Assembly: GCA_038093975.1 (NCBI GenBank)
Contig: JBBPTG010000027.1
Coordinates: forward strand, 124,001-188,000
Direction: 5' to 3'
Length of the DNA: 64,000 nt
Source: Chalciporus piperatus
Taxonomy: Eukaryota > Basidiomycota > Agaricomycetes > Boletales > Boletaceae
A program made the position numbers and the translations under genes. Below, piece by piece: positions 1 through 11,939 of the stretch; the first letter of the stretch is position 1; every line of letters starts with the position of its first letter. The notes beneath the pieces were generated by a model. It was not told where the DNA came from and made no database searches. It saw nothing but the letters and a program-made list of their open reading frames with translations.

Positions 1-433
1 GACAACAAGTGCTCTGTGAAGAATAAGATGGCTAGTTGGAACTAGTTGGTAGTTGTCTTATGTGTTATTCTTTTCTTTCTTTTTGTTGCTGTGTTCTTTA
101 AAACGAGCTTGTAATGAGAGCCACGTGTTGGGAGAGAGGTGTCCCGATTTGGCATGTGATGAATCGGGGATTGGATAGAGCGTGCCCTGCCTCGCCTTCA
201 AGTAAGCCGGCGCGCTGAGAGTCTGTCTCTACAGTCCCAACGTTCTTCCTCCCCGCCGCAACTATCCAACTCATCGTCCTCGCCAGTTCCACTCCGTTCA
301 AACTTATCTATCATCAGAACGCATCTACATCCAGCTTTGCTTTCACGGCGTAAGTCCCGCATCACGCCGCCGTGCATCCACTTTGTCTTTGTTAAATCGC
401 CACATATCCCCCAGCTCTTAGTGCTCATTCACC
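1..433. other. Upstream region of the first gene
   Basis: No gene is visible here. There is a pyrimidine-rich run near 67-90, which is common in fungal promoters, and the stretch probably holds the promoter and 5' leader of the gene that starts at 434. Confidence 0.4.
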
Positions 434-2094
434 ATGATAGGCACTCTAAAGAACCTCCATCCTGACCCTTTCCGGTCACCCCCGCAACACCGCCAACTTG
501 CCTCTTATCCCTGTCCGCGTGACCTCCTCGCTTCCGTGGAATACGGTATCCCCGCCCCGTCTACCTCAAGATTCCCAATATCCTCGATTCGCCCAGATGG
601 ACCTCAGAACACAAGTGCAATACCACCAGTACACCCTCCTGAACCTGTATATCCGCGCCACGATCCACTTCACATACTCGCACAGATGACCCCACCGCCG
701 ACCCCCCGGTCATACCCTTCCGTTCTCCCAGCACCTTCGGTGGCACCTGGCATACTCGCTGATGGTGTCCTCACTGCTAAACTACCATCCATTAAAAAAT
801 TCCTCCAAGCTGCGACCATCGCTCCACCCGAGTACCCTCCCTTGCCCGTGGACGAGCGGGTCCTGGCGCTCGTCGCTCTCTCCGTGTTTTACCATCCCCT
901 CCATCCAGCCCACTGGGCATTTTGGAATAGGGAACAAAAAAAGGAGACGGCGGCGATGATACAATCTGTTCTAGGTCAGTATATCATGTCATGTCTACCC
1001 TCCCAGAACCCCACTTCTTCCGAGTACCTTCCATTCCAATCTTACGTTGACCTGGCGTACATCGTACTGACACTGGTCTCGAAGATACCACTCCGACACC
1101 TATTCTCTCTCCGATTGGATGGATCGATGTACCCGAGAACCTTTGGATTCTCAAGACCATGCAAGGTGCTTACGGACCTACCCTCGCTTCAAAGCCGTGG
1201 TTTTCAACGTATACCCCCTCCGAACCCGAAAATCGCATGAATCTTCGAAAGCGTAGAGCACCTGCTAATCTCCCAACGTCGCATGGAGCAGATGCGGACG
1301 AAACCGTGGACGAAGAAGAGAGGCTGACGCCCCCACCACCCCGCAAGCGTGCCAAGACGCGCAGATCGGCTGTTTCCCGATCAGCGGGAGCCAAGGCAAA
1401 GGAGAAATTTAATAACGAAGCCCTGGAGGATGAGACCATGAAAATAGATGGACCCGTGGCTTTTGAAAGAGTCGACTCGGCTCTTTTCCTCATTCCGGAT
1501 ATCTCTCCGTCTACACCAGCAGTTACCAAGACTGCGAAACGAGAGGTGATCGACTCACTCGAGTTCGTCGTCACCGTGTCAGCGGCGGACGACGAGTTAC
1601 AACCCGAACCACCGGATGCGGAAGAGGAAGCGCCAGAACTTCGCAAGAGCTTGCGTCAGCGGGAGCGAAAGGCGAAAGCAGCGAGCACTGCGTCACCTGC
1701 ATCTGTCACATCCACCCTTACCCCGTCTGTTCGGGCTCGCGCCCTTTCTCAACCAGAAACGCCATCTCGTGAATCGTCATCAGTCACTCCCGAGTCCGTT
1801 CATTCTGGATCAAGCACTGCTGTCAGCTTGTGCGATGAAGAGGGGACGAAATTCAAGTCTACCAAGACAGTGGAAGAGGTGCTTGACGATGAAGAGGATG
1901 AAATGGAAGAGGATGCTGTTGAGGAACCCGCTCCCAAGAGGGCCCGGACGGCCCGCACCAGAGCCAAGAATGGCTCTCGGGCCCGAACTGTGACGAAGCA
2001 CAAGACGGAGACTGTCGCTGAGGAAGCGAAGACGAAGACGACCGCGCAGGCGCGGCCAAAGGCACGATCCAGGGCTAAGACCCGGAGACGCTGA
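434..2094 (+). CDS. Uncharacterised basic, probably nuclear protein
   Basis: I do not recognise this gene. Two exons (434-974 and 1085-2094) join across a 110-bp intron with donor GTCAGT and acceptor CGAAG; the join restores one frame of about 516 residues. The first 110 residues are proline-rich, followed by a short globular-looking segment (residues about 115-230, containing FYHPLHPAHWAFWNREQKK and, after the intron, WIDVPENLWILKTMQGAYGP). The rest is low-complexity: acidic runs (DDEEDEMEEDAVEE) alternate with Lys/Arg-rich clusters (PPPPRKRAKTRR, KARSRAKTRRR), which look like nuclear localisation signals. Inference: a nuclear, perhaps chromatin- or nucleolus-associated protein. The small globular part is the only piece likely to reveal a family by profile search. 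Confidence 0.65.
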
Positions 2095-2781
2095 TTGACG
2101 ACCGAGACGAGACGTACGCACGACAGGATTCGGCATCGGCATGTCAGCATCAACATTGGAAGCATCATCATCACACCCCATCGCATTGGAAGGAAACACT
2201 TTCTCTCTCGATCTCGATCTCAAATTGTATACAGGCTCGACTGTTTTGGATGGCATTTTGCATCGAGTTGTCCATCACCATAGTGGTGGCCCAAGAGGAG
2301 TGGAGGTTGTGTTATCACCTGGGATCTCTTTCCGATTCCATGGTTCCTCTTCACCATATCCATTTTCTTTCCCTCTACTTTTTTTCCCGTGTATCCGTGA
2401 GTACTCACAGGCTGTGTCCATTACTGTCGCGTTGCTGTGTCAATGCCTTTGTAGGTTTGTAAGTGGTAGGATGTTATGTAGTTCGAGGGTGTAGCTTGTA
2501 CCATATTATCTGATGTAGGAGGAGTACTGTTCACAGAGTTAGTTTCTTGGAATTACAATGTCTCGGATTGGCTATCTTTGGTTATATCTGATTGGTGGAT
2601 CATTTCATTAATGCGACGCGTCTGTCACGGACACGTCAGGTCATGCCACGTGATTCAATGTCACCGTACAGCCACCGCCTGCTCTGCCCTCTAGCCCCGG
2701 ATTCGAGTTTGTCTCCTAGAGTTCGACCGATCCTGATATACCTTACAAGTTCGGTCACTGGCCCGAGTGTATGACATTGAG
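2095..2781. other. 3' flank of first gene and COG5 promoter
   Basis: No coding region seen. Short reading frames exist but have no recognisable product. This holds the terminator region of the gene ending at 2094 and the promoter of COG5. Confidence 0.4.
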
Positions 2782-5700
2782 ATGGCAGGTATTCATGACA
2801 GCTGAGTTATGTGGACCAAGTGATTGCTCACTCGCGGCTTTCTTGATTACAGACTACTCTGTCTTCTCCATCCCAGACTTCGATGCAAACCAGTACGCAA
2901 GCGCAGTCCTAGCTGGCGAATCATATCCTTCCACCTCGTCCATCCATTTGAAGTCAAGAGTTGCTGTCTCGGTTCAGGAGCCTGCCAAGGAGGACATCTC
3001 TGTTGCGATCTCCAAACTTGACGTTGGCATCGAGGACGTTGGCAAGCAGATCAAGTCACTCGTGCGTCTCTTTTAGCTCGCATTCATTTCGTTTCGTTCT
3101 CAGAGCTGGTGCTGAGTCTGGCGTTTGCAGGTCACGGCACACCACGAGGACCTCTTGCAGCACGCATCGGATGTGAACGATCTTTCGGGATCGTTGTCAA
3201 CCGTCCGAAAGGGACTAGATGATGTGGAGTCGTCTATTGAAAAGTGAGTGGTGGGCAATAAGACCTCACGACGGGAGAGTTGAATATGGCCTCGAAGGCT
3301 CCGTCAGAAAATTCGGGTGCCTTACCAGGCTCTTCAAGCGAATGTCGCCCGTCTGCAGCGTATACAACAAGCGAACGATGCACTCCGCCGAACTGCACGG
3401 TTTTCTGTGCTTGCTAAACGGTTGGAGGCCCAGATGAGCGAGTTGGCGGGGTATGAAAGCACAGGCGCTGGAGAGAAGCAAGGTAGTGTTGGCACGAACG
3501 GCACTACTGGGGATCATCAAGAGGAGAAAGAGAGGACGATCGCCAAGGCTGCGTTAAGTATCGCAGAGTTGAGTGAGTGTTCGTGGTTTGTTGTGGAAGC
3601 TTGGGTTCTGACGATTGGCAGGTGCGTTGCTTGATGGGCCCGACGAGGGCAACGCGGAAGAGAGGCTGTCTCAGACGGATGGAGAATCTTCGTTGCTGAC
3701 GAGCGCGAACAGCCTCCCTCTACGTTCTGTCAACGTCGCCGCCGCATACATCCCATTCATCACAGACTCGCGAAAGAAGGTCACGGAAGAAATGGAAGCC
3801 ATGGTGCTCCAGGGATTGGCTTCACTGGTGGGTAGCATATTTGACACTTGCGCCATCGTTATGACCTCTCTCGCAGGATCAATCGCTACTTGCGTCTTCG
3901 CTGCAGACGGCTTACAACTTGCGGAGCTTACCAATGTTGGTACAGCGTCTGGTGAGCGATCTGAGCGATGCTGTGGAGGACCGTATCCGGCACGCGTTCG
4001 ACCTTTCTCGAATATCCAAAGAGATTGTCCCGAAAGGTGGGTCGTTTTATGGAGGGTCTCTTCCCTTTTAAACGTGAAGGATTGTAGACCCGCCTCAGGC
4101 TTCACAAGGACTACTCTACAAGTCGCGTGTTCGAACGGAGCCAACGAATATCACTGCACCTCAATTCGCGGCTGCGCTATGGACAAGACTTGAGTCTCTA
4201 GTCGAGGAAATGGCTGGGTGCTGTACCAAGGTAGGATGTATTTTGACGATGGTTGTTCAAGGGCTCAACCCCTGCTGCCAGGTGTATACACTTGAGAAAG
4301 TGCTCGATCTCAAAAAAGACCCAGTCACTGGAGTCACATTTCTTGATGAATCAATGAAGGTTGGAATCGTCGTTCAGGTCACTGTAGCTCATTAACCAAT
4401 TGGGATCCAGGCGGTCGACAGTAAACCGAGTACGATATTCTGGGCCTCTCTTGGGAAGTCGTTGGAAAAATACGCACGCGACGCTGCCAAAAGTCGGTGA
4501 CGCCTCTGATGTTGTCAATTTAAACTGACAGTAGTCCAGGCTCTACATTCCTACAACAGACGCTGAGTTCGGGGTATCCGAAATTGCTGCGACTCTTCCA
4601 TGAGTTCTTCGCGAGCATTGCTGTGCATACGGATACAGTATACATGCAGTCTCACCAATCGTAAGTTCTCCTTTCAACATCGTAGGAAGCCTGTCACCCA
4701 CAACAAATAAAGTCCAGAAACGATCATCGTACTGCGCGCGCTCTCCACCTTCGAAGCGCTTTATGTCTCTCGTTCTTCAACGAGATTGAGCGAGACCGTC
4801 TCCCAAGCATTCGCTGGTGGATCGCGTGCACCTCCGGGCGTATCTGAGGGCAACAACATCGTGAGAACCGTGACTAACGAGCTCGACTCTGCACGGTTCG
4901 ATCCATTGCTAGTGCGAGCAATAGCCAAGAATGCAGCAACAAGTTTGGAAAGCGTGGCTTCCAAAGCCGACGGATTGGTGAGGCCCTGTCATTGGCGAGA
5001 GTATGATGGCATTTGCTCACATCCTTTGCAGATCGCGACGGACCGTTCGGCCGTGTCGCTGTTGGGACCGATGGCGACACCACAACAATTACTCAACGGA
5101 GAGGTCGCGACTTGTTTGTATCACTGTTGGACCAAGTTGGAAAAGCTCATGGAAGAGCACACCAAAAATGTCTCTACTATCGTCAATCCCAGTATCTCCG
5201 TAAGCGTATTCAAAAGTATGAAGGGATTTCGATATGCTCACGGAGTATCTTCAGAAAATCCGGGCAAGATATGACCAGATCGTTGATCCACTGCTGACTG
5301 CTACAAGGAAGGAGCTCGCAGCCATCGTGTCAAGACTTCACAGACTGGATTTACAAAAGACGACAGACCCTATGTCGAGTATCTCAGGGACGAGTCTTTA
5401 CATGAAAGACCTCGTCGATAAGCTCAACTTCGTGAAAACGGGTATATTAGTCAACTTTGCCCCCGAAGTGACGCGAGCCTGGTAATTCTTCTCACTTTGT
5501 CTGACAAGGAACTCTGCTAATGGTTTGGATATGACAGGATACCCGGCATCGTGAAGTATGTCATTCGAATGTTTGTCTTGCATGCGTCTATTGCGAAACC
5601 GCTCGGAGAGAGCGGCAAGTTACAACTCACGACGGACATGGCCGAGTTGGAGTTCTCCCTCAATGCGTTCCTTGCTGACGGCTCGCAAAGTAAACGTGGA

Positions 5701-6124
5701 GGAAACCTCGAGACCATCGGTGCAGAATACAGAATGTTACGGGCGACGCGGTAGGGGTCGTCATTGTCTAATGATGAGACGCCTATTGACGCCGCAATTT
5801 ATGGCCCCCTATAGACCTCTGCTTTTCCTCGATAATGGCTTGCTGACCTCGCCCGAACGGACAACCGGCCTCCCTCCCTTGGTCGTGCTACACCATATCC
5901 TCGTCCGGTCACCGTTACCGCTCCCACACACGCTTCACGGTTGGCAAGAAGCAGAGTATGTACGATGGGTGGACGAGCACTCGCCAGAGGAAGCTCTGTC
6001 GCTTGTAGAAAGCAGTCTCAAGCACTGGGATAAGCAAGATCGTGAGGGGTCGGACGATCAGAACGCGGTGGAGTACGTGAACCTCGCGCGTTCTGTTCTC
6101 CAGAGGGCACAGAGGCCATCGTGA
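2782..6124 (+). CDS. COG5: Conserved oligomeric Golgi complex subunit 5
   Basis: COG5 is a subunit of lobe B of the eight-subunit COG tether, which captures intra-Golgi retrograde vesicles. The N-terminus (YSVFSIPDFDANQYASAVL), the following coiled coil (VNDLSGSLSTVRKGLDDVESS, LQANVARLQRIQQANDALRR) and the internal segment YTLEKVLDLKKDPVTGVTF are typical of the family, as is the QSLLASSLQTAYNLRSL piece. The first coding exon is only 7 nt (ATGGCAG, 2782-2788); a 64-bp intron (2789-2852) then joins it to the second exon to give Met-Ala-Asp-Tyr-Ser. About ten further short introns follow (for example 3062-3130 and one starting at 3244), so no single frame covers the gene. The stop is TGA at 6122-6124. 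Family assignment is firm; individual exon borders after 4400 are less so. Confidence 0.88.
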
Positions 6125-6963
6125 TTGGTACTGGCGATCACTTTTGCAATTGGCGGATAAGCGTCTCCTTGGAGTTCTGGAAGGTCTGGGTCTGGTATTC
6201 TAGATTGATATGTTTTTCAGAGATACCTACAGGATGCGTTATAGTGGGTACTGAAGAGTCCATTCCCCAGTGCGCGTCGACGACCTCCACCTACCTTGTG
6301 CAACTGAAAAGAGACATCAGTTCCCCTCATCAACAAACCAAATTCGAGTTACCTTAACATGAACTTGAACCTGACCAACCCAAGAATAGTTTCAGCACGC
6401 TCCTCCAAGGAGCGCGAGCCACGAAGTGACCTCGAGGACCAAAGCTCGACCGATCACCTCCCCCTCCTCGTACCCATAGTAAGAGCATGCAGCCGCGAGA
6501 ACCGCACGTTCCTCCGACTTGGTTCTCCCTCTCTTTTTTTCATTCGAGCCATCTCTTCGTGTGACACCCTACTCCACCCTGATTGCTGGCTCGTAGTACT
6601 ACCAGATACATGCGATATGAACCTCCCAGCTACAGATCTCGTCTGCAGTAAGAGAATCCAAAATCACATACACACACACACGCTGCATAGATTCGGGACC
6701 CCGCGAGAGCCGATCGAGGGGGGATTAGAATGCTCAAGTGCTCATATCTCATATCTCAGACCTTGACCCTCAATGAGCAGAAGCCATTCGTTCTGCTCTA
6801 CTGAGAACGACGTCATAGCTTTATCTTGGCCAGTTTCCTGTGGCTCCCTGTGTCCATGGCAAATTTAATAAGCACTTGTTCGACATCGGTATCATGCTAC
6901 AGGACTGGTAGTCCCCCAGCGGGTGTCACGAATCACGGATTCGCGCAAGGATCGTAAAAAGTC
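6125..6963. other. Convergent intergenic region
   Basis: This lies between two convergent genes (COG5 and the asparaginase) and should hold both polyadenylation regions. A 135-codon open frame at 6359-6766 has no recognisable product and unremarkable composition. A short CA repeat occurs near 6668-6681. Confidence 0.4.
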
Positions 6964-8355
6964 CTAAAGTTCGGAAAGTTGGTCATCGAAGAAAATGGCG
7001 GTCATAGGCACGCCGTCCGGACGGATGACACCACGGTACATGCCACTGCAGTTCATTGGAACGACAACTATTGAACAAGCACTCAGCTTCTGCAAGACAT
7101 CAGGAAGCGGAAATGCTTACCGTTTCCTTGTCTGTCTAATGCGATGATGCCACCCATGCCGCCATCTTCGAAGAGGTCATCAATGACGCGTTGCGAAGCT
7201 TGATCGAGAGACTCGTCGAGGTATTGCATACGGCGTGCGATGGTCGAGGCGGCATTCCGGCGGATGTAGTACTGGAAACGGGAAGTCAGAACACGATTCA
7301 CCGACACGGAAGAACGTTGGTCATACATCACCATCACCAGTGCCAGAGACGCCAACACCTCCGTAGGATGGTTTCCCGGTCAAGCGATCCCAAGCCTTCT
7401 TGAGATAGCCACCCTCGCGTGTCCACTCCTCGGCCCAGAACCCACTTCCCATCACGGGGGTATCGCCGACACGACCCACTAACTTGTTGGTCTTCCCTCC
7501 AGTGGAGGTAACCGCGGCAATACACCCCCGAACGTCCAAAGCTACAGCACCGACGGTACCAGTAGGCTTCATGTCCAACGGGTCGAACTTGTCGTACGTA
7601 GCTGAACCGACTTCCGTGATTTCTGAGGCCGAATCTGAGACATGAGGTGCCTCGATCGGTTCTTCGGGTAACCCGAGTTCACGTCTGTGTTCTCTCCACC
7701 TGGCCTCAGTCCAAAAGTAGGAAGGATCGACGGTCTCGATGCCGAGTTGCTCAGATCCGATGGCTTCAGCCGTAGGACCGGCAATCATGGGGTGAGGTGC
7801 TAGTTCGGGTGCAAGGTAGAGGGCTCGGACGAGGTGGGAAGGGTTCTTGGTACGCGTCATGAGGGTGACCGAGGTGCCACGGCGCGAGGTTGGCATAGCG
7901 GGGTGTGCTGCGGGGGGCTTGGAAAGCATGATGGACGACTCCAGTTCGTTCTGGCGCCAACACGGTTAAAACGTCTTTTTAACAAAGAGGCGGAAATCTC
8001 ACCTTTCCGGCCACGTTGAAGACAGCACCCTTGCCAGCATTGAAGAGAGGGCAGTCTGTGATACGAATCGCATTGATAAGCTGCGAGAGGAACTTCAGGA
8101 CATACCTTCCATGACGGTGACTGCAGCCACGGCAGCATCCATGGCTTCTCCTCCGAGCTTCAGGACTTCGTAGCCAGCCTTCAACGCACGACCCAACGCT
8201 TCCCTGTAGGTCGCGCATTGTTCAGGCGTCGAGCCCTCCCGAGACATCGTACCCGCCCCGCCATGAATCACCAAGACAAAGTCTTGCCCGGATGCATTCT
8301 TCGGTGCGCGAAGAAGTTTCTGCTCAGCAGCTGTCGTCTTCTTCCCCTGGGCCAT
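6964..8355 (-). CDS. Threonine-type (Ntn) asparaginase / isoaspartyl peptidase
   Basis: This is a family-2 asparaginase, an N-terminal-nucleophile hydrolase made as a precursor that cleaves itself to expose a threonine. It hydrolyses L-asparagine or beta-aspartyl dipeptides in the cytosol. The alpha part shows VLVIHGGAGTMSRE, GGEAMDAAVAAVTVMEG and CPLFNAGKGAVFN; the autoprocessing site is in KPTGTVGAVALD, with the catalytic Thr codon at 7555-7557; the beta part shows GDTPVMGSGFWAEE, VSGTGDGDYYIRRNAAST and PMNCSGMYRG. Start is the ATG at 8355. Introns are clear at about 7273-7324 (GTATGA donor, TTTCCAG acceptor) and near 7060-7110. An insert of about 60 residues rich in Glu/Ser lies before the cleavage site; such linkers vary widely in this family. 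Whether the main substrate is asparagine or isoaspartyl peptides cannot be read from sequence. Confidence 0.9.
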
Positions 8356-8405
8356 GACGGTGCGCAGCGAGAGAGAAGTGATCCAGGGTGTTCACATGCT
8401 ATCAT

Positions 8406-8416
8406 GGTCAATATAT
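8406..8416 (-). promoter_or_regulatory. TATA-like element before the asparaginase gene
   Basis: On the minus strand an ACTATATATTGAC context lies about 55 bp upstream of the start codon at 8355, a plausible core-promoter position. Seen by eye only. Confidence 0.35.
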
Positions 8417-9246
8417 AGTGAGTTGACACACCCACGTCCTTGACATCGAATTGGATCACGAGTGCGGGATGATAAGACTCTTCGGCTCGCAAATGTCCGA
8501 ATATCTGCGAAACGAAGGCACCGACATTTCCCACAGGTTGTCCCACAAGTCGAAGTGGCACAACCCAACGAGACGAAATGGAAACGTGCTCTGCTCTACA
8601 TACGCATTCTACTACGAGACCAAGAGCCGGAGGAAGACTGCAACAGTGAACCATTTGAGTAGTGCGATCGAGGTAGAGGCTCACCTTGGATTCCGCTGTA
8701 ACATGTCGCGGTACCTGTGGCCCCGTGGGGTGACTGCACCAGGTAGTGGAACACCTGATGTCTTGACAGTCCACAAGTACTATAATGACAAATTGACAAC
8801 GCCCGAATGGTCCCGGCATGATGCATGACCTAGCGTCCCAGATTCAGATCTTGCGGTCGACAAGGCCGAGCTCGTGCGGAGTCGTTCAGTTCAAGCTCGG
8901 GGACTGAAAGATGCACGAGGCTGCCTGATCAACGCGTGCTCTACATTGACAGAGATTATACGGCGGTAGGCTGGGTGGGTATTCTCCTGCACCTTTCAGC
9001 AGGTCTTCCGCCTTCCAATATGCAGTCTGCGGTGCGAGAGGCTATCATGATTCATGACATCTGCGTTGATAAAATTCGGGTAGACAAAGGTGGTTGGGGT
9101 CCTCGAGGTAATGGCAATCATGCGGACCCGAGCCACTGCATCGCGTGCATGCTGCATTGCTTGAGCCAATTGCAAGCCAAATTTAAAGGCTCAAGAGTGG
9201 TTCAAGCTACTGCTCGTTCTCTGGCCTTGACAGCAACTAATTAGCC
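8417..9246. other. Divergent intergenic region
   Basis: About 830 bp between the divergent asparaginase and GCN5 genes. Frames of up to 125 codons (8451-8828 plus) and 102 codons (8936-9244 plus) are open but match nothing I know and have no splice-supported continuation. I treat the stretch as promoter DNA for both genes. Confidence 0.4.
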
Positions 9247-11628
9247 ATGAAGTTGACATATCCTCTGGTAACCGACACGTCCATGACGGACGCTGCACTG
9301 GCCTTCAAGATCGCTCGTCACTCACCGTGTTCAGTATGCAATTCCTGTCAGGGCCTTCGACCTCCACCAGATATTGAGGTCGTACTGGGCGATGATGGCG
9401 GTCGCAAATCCTCTCTTGGCGCGTTGGATCAGTATGGGTCGGATGAAGACGACGAGCACGCATACATTTGTAGTTGTGTTTGCGGGCACGACGTAGGAGA
9501 CCACGGAGCAGACGAGAGCGTCATCGGTAGAGAGGAGTTCTCCCGAAGAGCCCGTCTGGCTATCCGACTCGACGAGATGCTTCAGGCAAGTCTGTGTACT
9601 GAACGCGAGCTCCACGGCTAAGTGCTTCCATTCCTCGTCTCAGGTTGGCAATCATTTTACTCCGACACCCCGTTTGGTTGGCATTAACGCATGTATCCCA
9701 CTCTCTCCTCCCTACAGGAAATAGACAAGGTGCTCGACTTTGACTACTTCGACGACGACATTGTTTCCTTGAGACAACAAATGAAGTTCCCTGTGTCTCA
9801 CATTACGATGCATTCTCCGTCTATCGGTGAGACGCGTTCACGACAAAGAACCATTAACTTTGACCTTACGCTTCGGAATAGAGCATTCACTGCTTGAAAG
9901 ACCACAGTCCACGACATCTTCTATGTTGAGCGAGGGTGAGGAACCTCCCACAAAGAGACGTCGACTTTCTCTATCGTCACTCAGCGACGCAGATGAGGAC
10001 GAAGAAGACGAAGAAGACAGGCCTCTGGCTGCACAAGTATCCCAACCACAACCACCAGATACGCCCGCACGAAAGTCGAACCAGAGAAGCGGAAAGAAGA
10101 CTTCAAGCATGAAATCCAAAACACAGACCGCCCTTCCGTCTAGCGCCAGGGCTGATGTCAATGGCGTGAATGGACATCCTGCAGATGCAATAGTCAAAGT
10201 GGAAGACAAGATGGATGAATCACAGTTGACAAGACTTGCCACTGGAGTGACCATCGACGCAGGTCCTTCATCTGCTCCACCTGTAAGTCATGCCCAGGTT
10301 GCCCACTCTTAGATACGCGAATGAAACCCCTTTACAGCCACCATCAAAATCCGAAAAGGCAGCATTCGTCGAGTTACGGAAAGGCATCATTCAGGTTACA
10401 GCAGTTGAGAATGATGGAAATCCGCGATCGTTGGTAATCCTCACGGGTCTGAAAACGCTCTTCCGGACACAATTACCTATGATGCCTCGAGAATACATCG
10501 CTCGTCTGGTGTATGACAGCAATTCCAAGGCACTTGCCATCATTAAACGGGGGTACAAGGTGGTCGGAGGAATCTGTTATCGCCCGTTCCCCCATCGAGG
10601 ATTTGCCGAGATCGTTTTCTTCGCTACGGCGTCCGTCGACCAGGTGAAGGTACGTTTTGTGATATGGTAACTCTAGAAATCCGTCGACGGTCTTGTATTT
10701 CAGGGTTACGGGGGTATGCTCATGGATCACTTCAAAGCCCATATTCGCAAGACAAACCCAAACATAATGCACTTCTTGACATACGCAGACAACTTTGCTG
10801 TCATTTTCTTCAAGAAGCAAGGATTCTCGAAGGACATCAGCCTCCATCGATCCGTATGGGCTGGGTACATCAAAGACTATGAAGGCGGCACGATCATGCA
10901 GTGCACGATGTTACGCAAAGTCGATTACCTTGACAAGATAAACATCATTGCACAACAGCGAGAGGCAGTGATCGCAAAAATCCGGGAAGAGTCAAAGTCC
11001 CACATTGTTTATCAAGGTTTGTCCCAGTTTCAGGAAGGCGCACCGGAAGGTGTAACGATAGATCCCAAGGATGTTCCCGGGCTTCGTACGTCTTTCTCGG
11101 GGTTGGTGTCTGCATTCCCATTCTTATATTCCATCACAGGGGAAAGTGGTTGGACGCCTGGGATGGCTACTTAGTGGGTTAGACTGCTTCCTCTTGGTCA
11201 CAGACAACTGATCCTCCAACAGCTCTCGTTCGACACCAAAGAGCGCCGAGCATAATTTCATACATCGACTGCTTGGAGATCTCAAGGCCCAGCCAAACGC
11301 ATGGCCTTTCTTGACGCCTGTCAATGGGGAGGAAGTCGCCGATTACTACGAGGTCATCAAACGCCCGATGGGTTCGTCAACCGTCATATCCACGCTCGAG
11401 ACACGCCACGTCTGACCGAACCACCTCTTCATAGACTTTACCACGATGGAACACAAACTGAATACGAACCAATACCCGAATCTCAAGAGTTTCGTCGACG
11501 ACGCCCAGTTGATATTTGATAATTGTCGGCTTTATAATCCGGAGGGGTCGATTTATGTGAAGAATGCGGCCAAGTTGGAGAAGGTGACGAAGGAGCTTGT
11601 GGCCGACTATGCTAAGAGGGTAGCATAA
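9247..11628 (+). CDS. GCN5: Histone acetyltransferase GCN5 (SAGA catalytic subunit)
   Basis: GCN5 acetylates histone H3 tails as part of the SAGA/ADA coactivators. The GNAT domain (about 10340-11000) shows MPREYIARLVYD, the catalytic-glutamate strand RGFAEIVFFA, the acetyl-CoA loop GYGGMLMDHFK and FLTYADNFAVIFFKKQGF. A C-terminal bromodomain (about 11240-11625) shows WPFLTPVNGEEVADYYEVIK, DFTTMEHKL and FDNCRLYNPEGS. Before the HAT domain lie an acidic, Lys/Arg-rich linker and an N-terminal Cys/His segment (CSVCNSC ... CSCVCGHDVGDH) that resembles the PCAF N-terminal region of animal homologues. Splicing: exon 1 ends at 9585 and is followed by an intron 9586-9717 with a GC donor (CAG/GCAAGT); other introns use GT. 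A stop codon sits directly upstream of the chosen ATG (9247); an in-frame ATG at 9283 is an alternative start. Confidence 0.93.
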
Positions 11629-11939
11629 GGGCATGTCGCCTCGGGATTATGGCATTAGGCGTCTTTTGTTTTTGTCTGGGTTGTATTCCAATTTATAGCA
11701 ACTAAACACTCGTGCTGCAGTTGACCTGCGGTGTCGACATGCGGCACCATCGGCTTCAAAACAAGAATCAGAGGATCAAAAAGTACCACGGTAGCTCCCC
11801 ATTCCAATACAATCTTGGAGGCGGCCAGGCCTAATTCACCGTCTTCCCCCCAAAATGCATCCTCCTGTCCCTATCACATCCTTCCACGCTCTGGGGGCTA
11901 GATTTTGAATCCTCCCTGCCCTCTGGAGGTCGCAACTAA
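11629..11939. other. GCN5 3' flank
   Basis: No gene seen; it should hold the GCN5 transcript end and lead into the decayed Rds1-like gene. Confidence 0.35.

Noticed and set aside
1170..1646. Long minus-strand frame inside the first gene
   Set aside because: It is the antisense shadow of the Glu/Lys-rich coding exon and has a Ser/Ala-rich translation typical of such shadows.
8451..8828. 125-codon plus-strand frame between the asparaginase and GCN5 genes
   Set aside because: No known motif, overlapped by an even longer frame on the other strand, and located where two promoters must lie.
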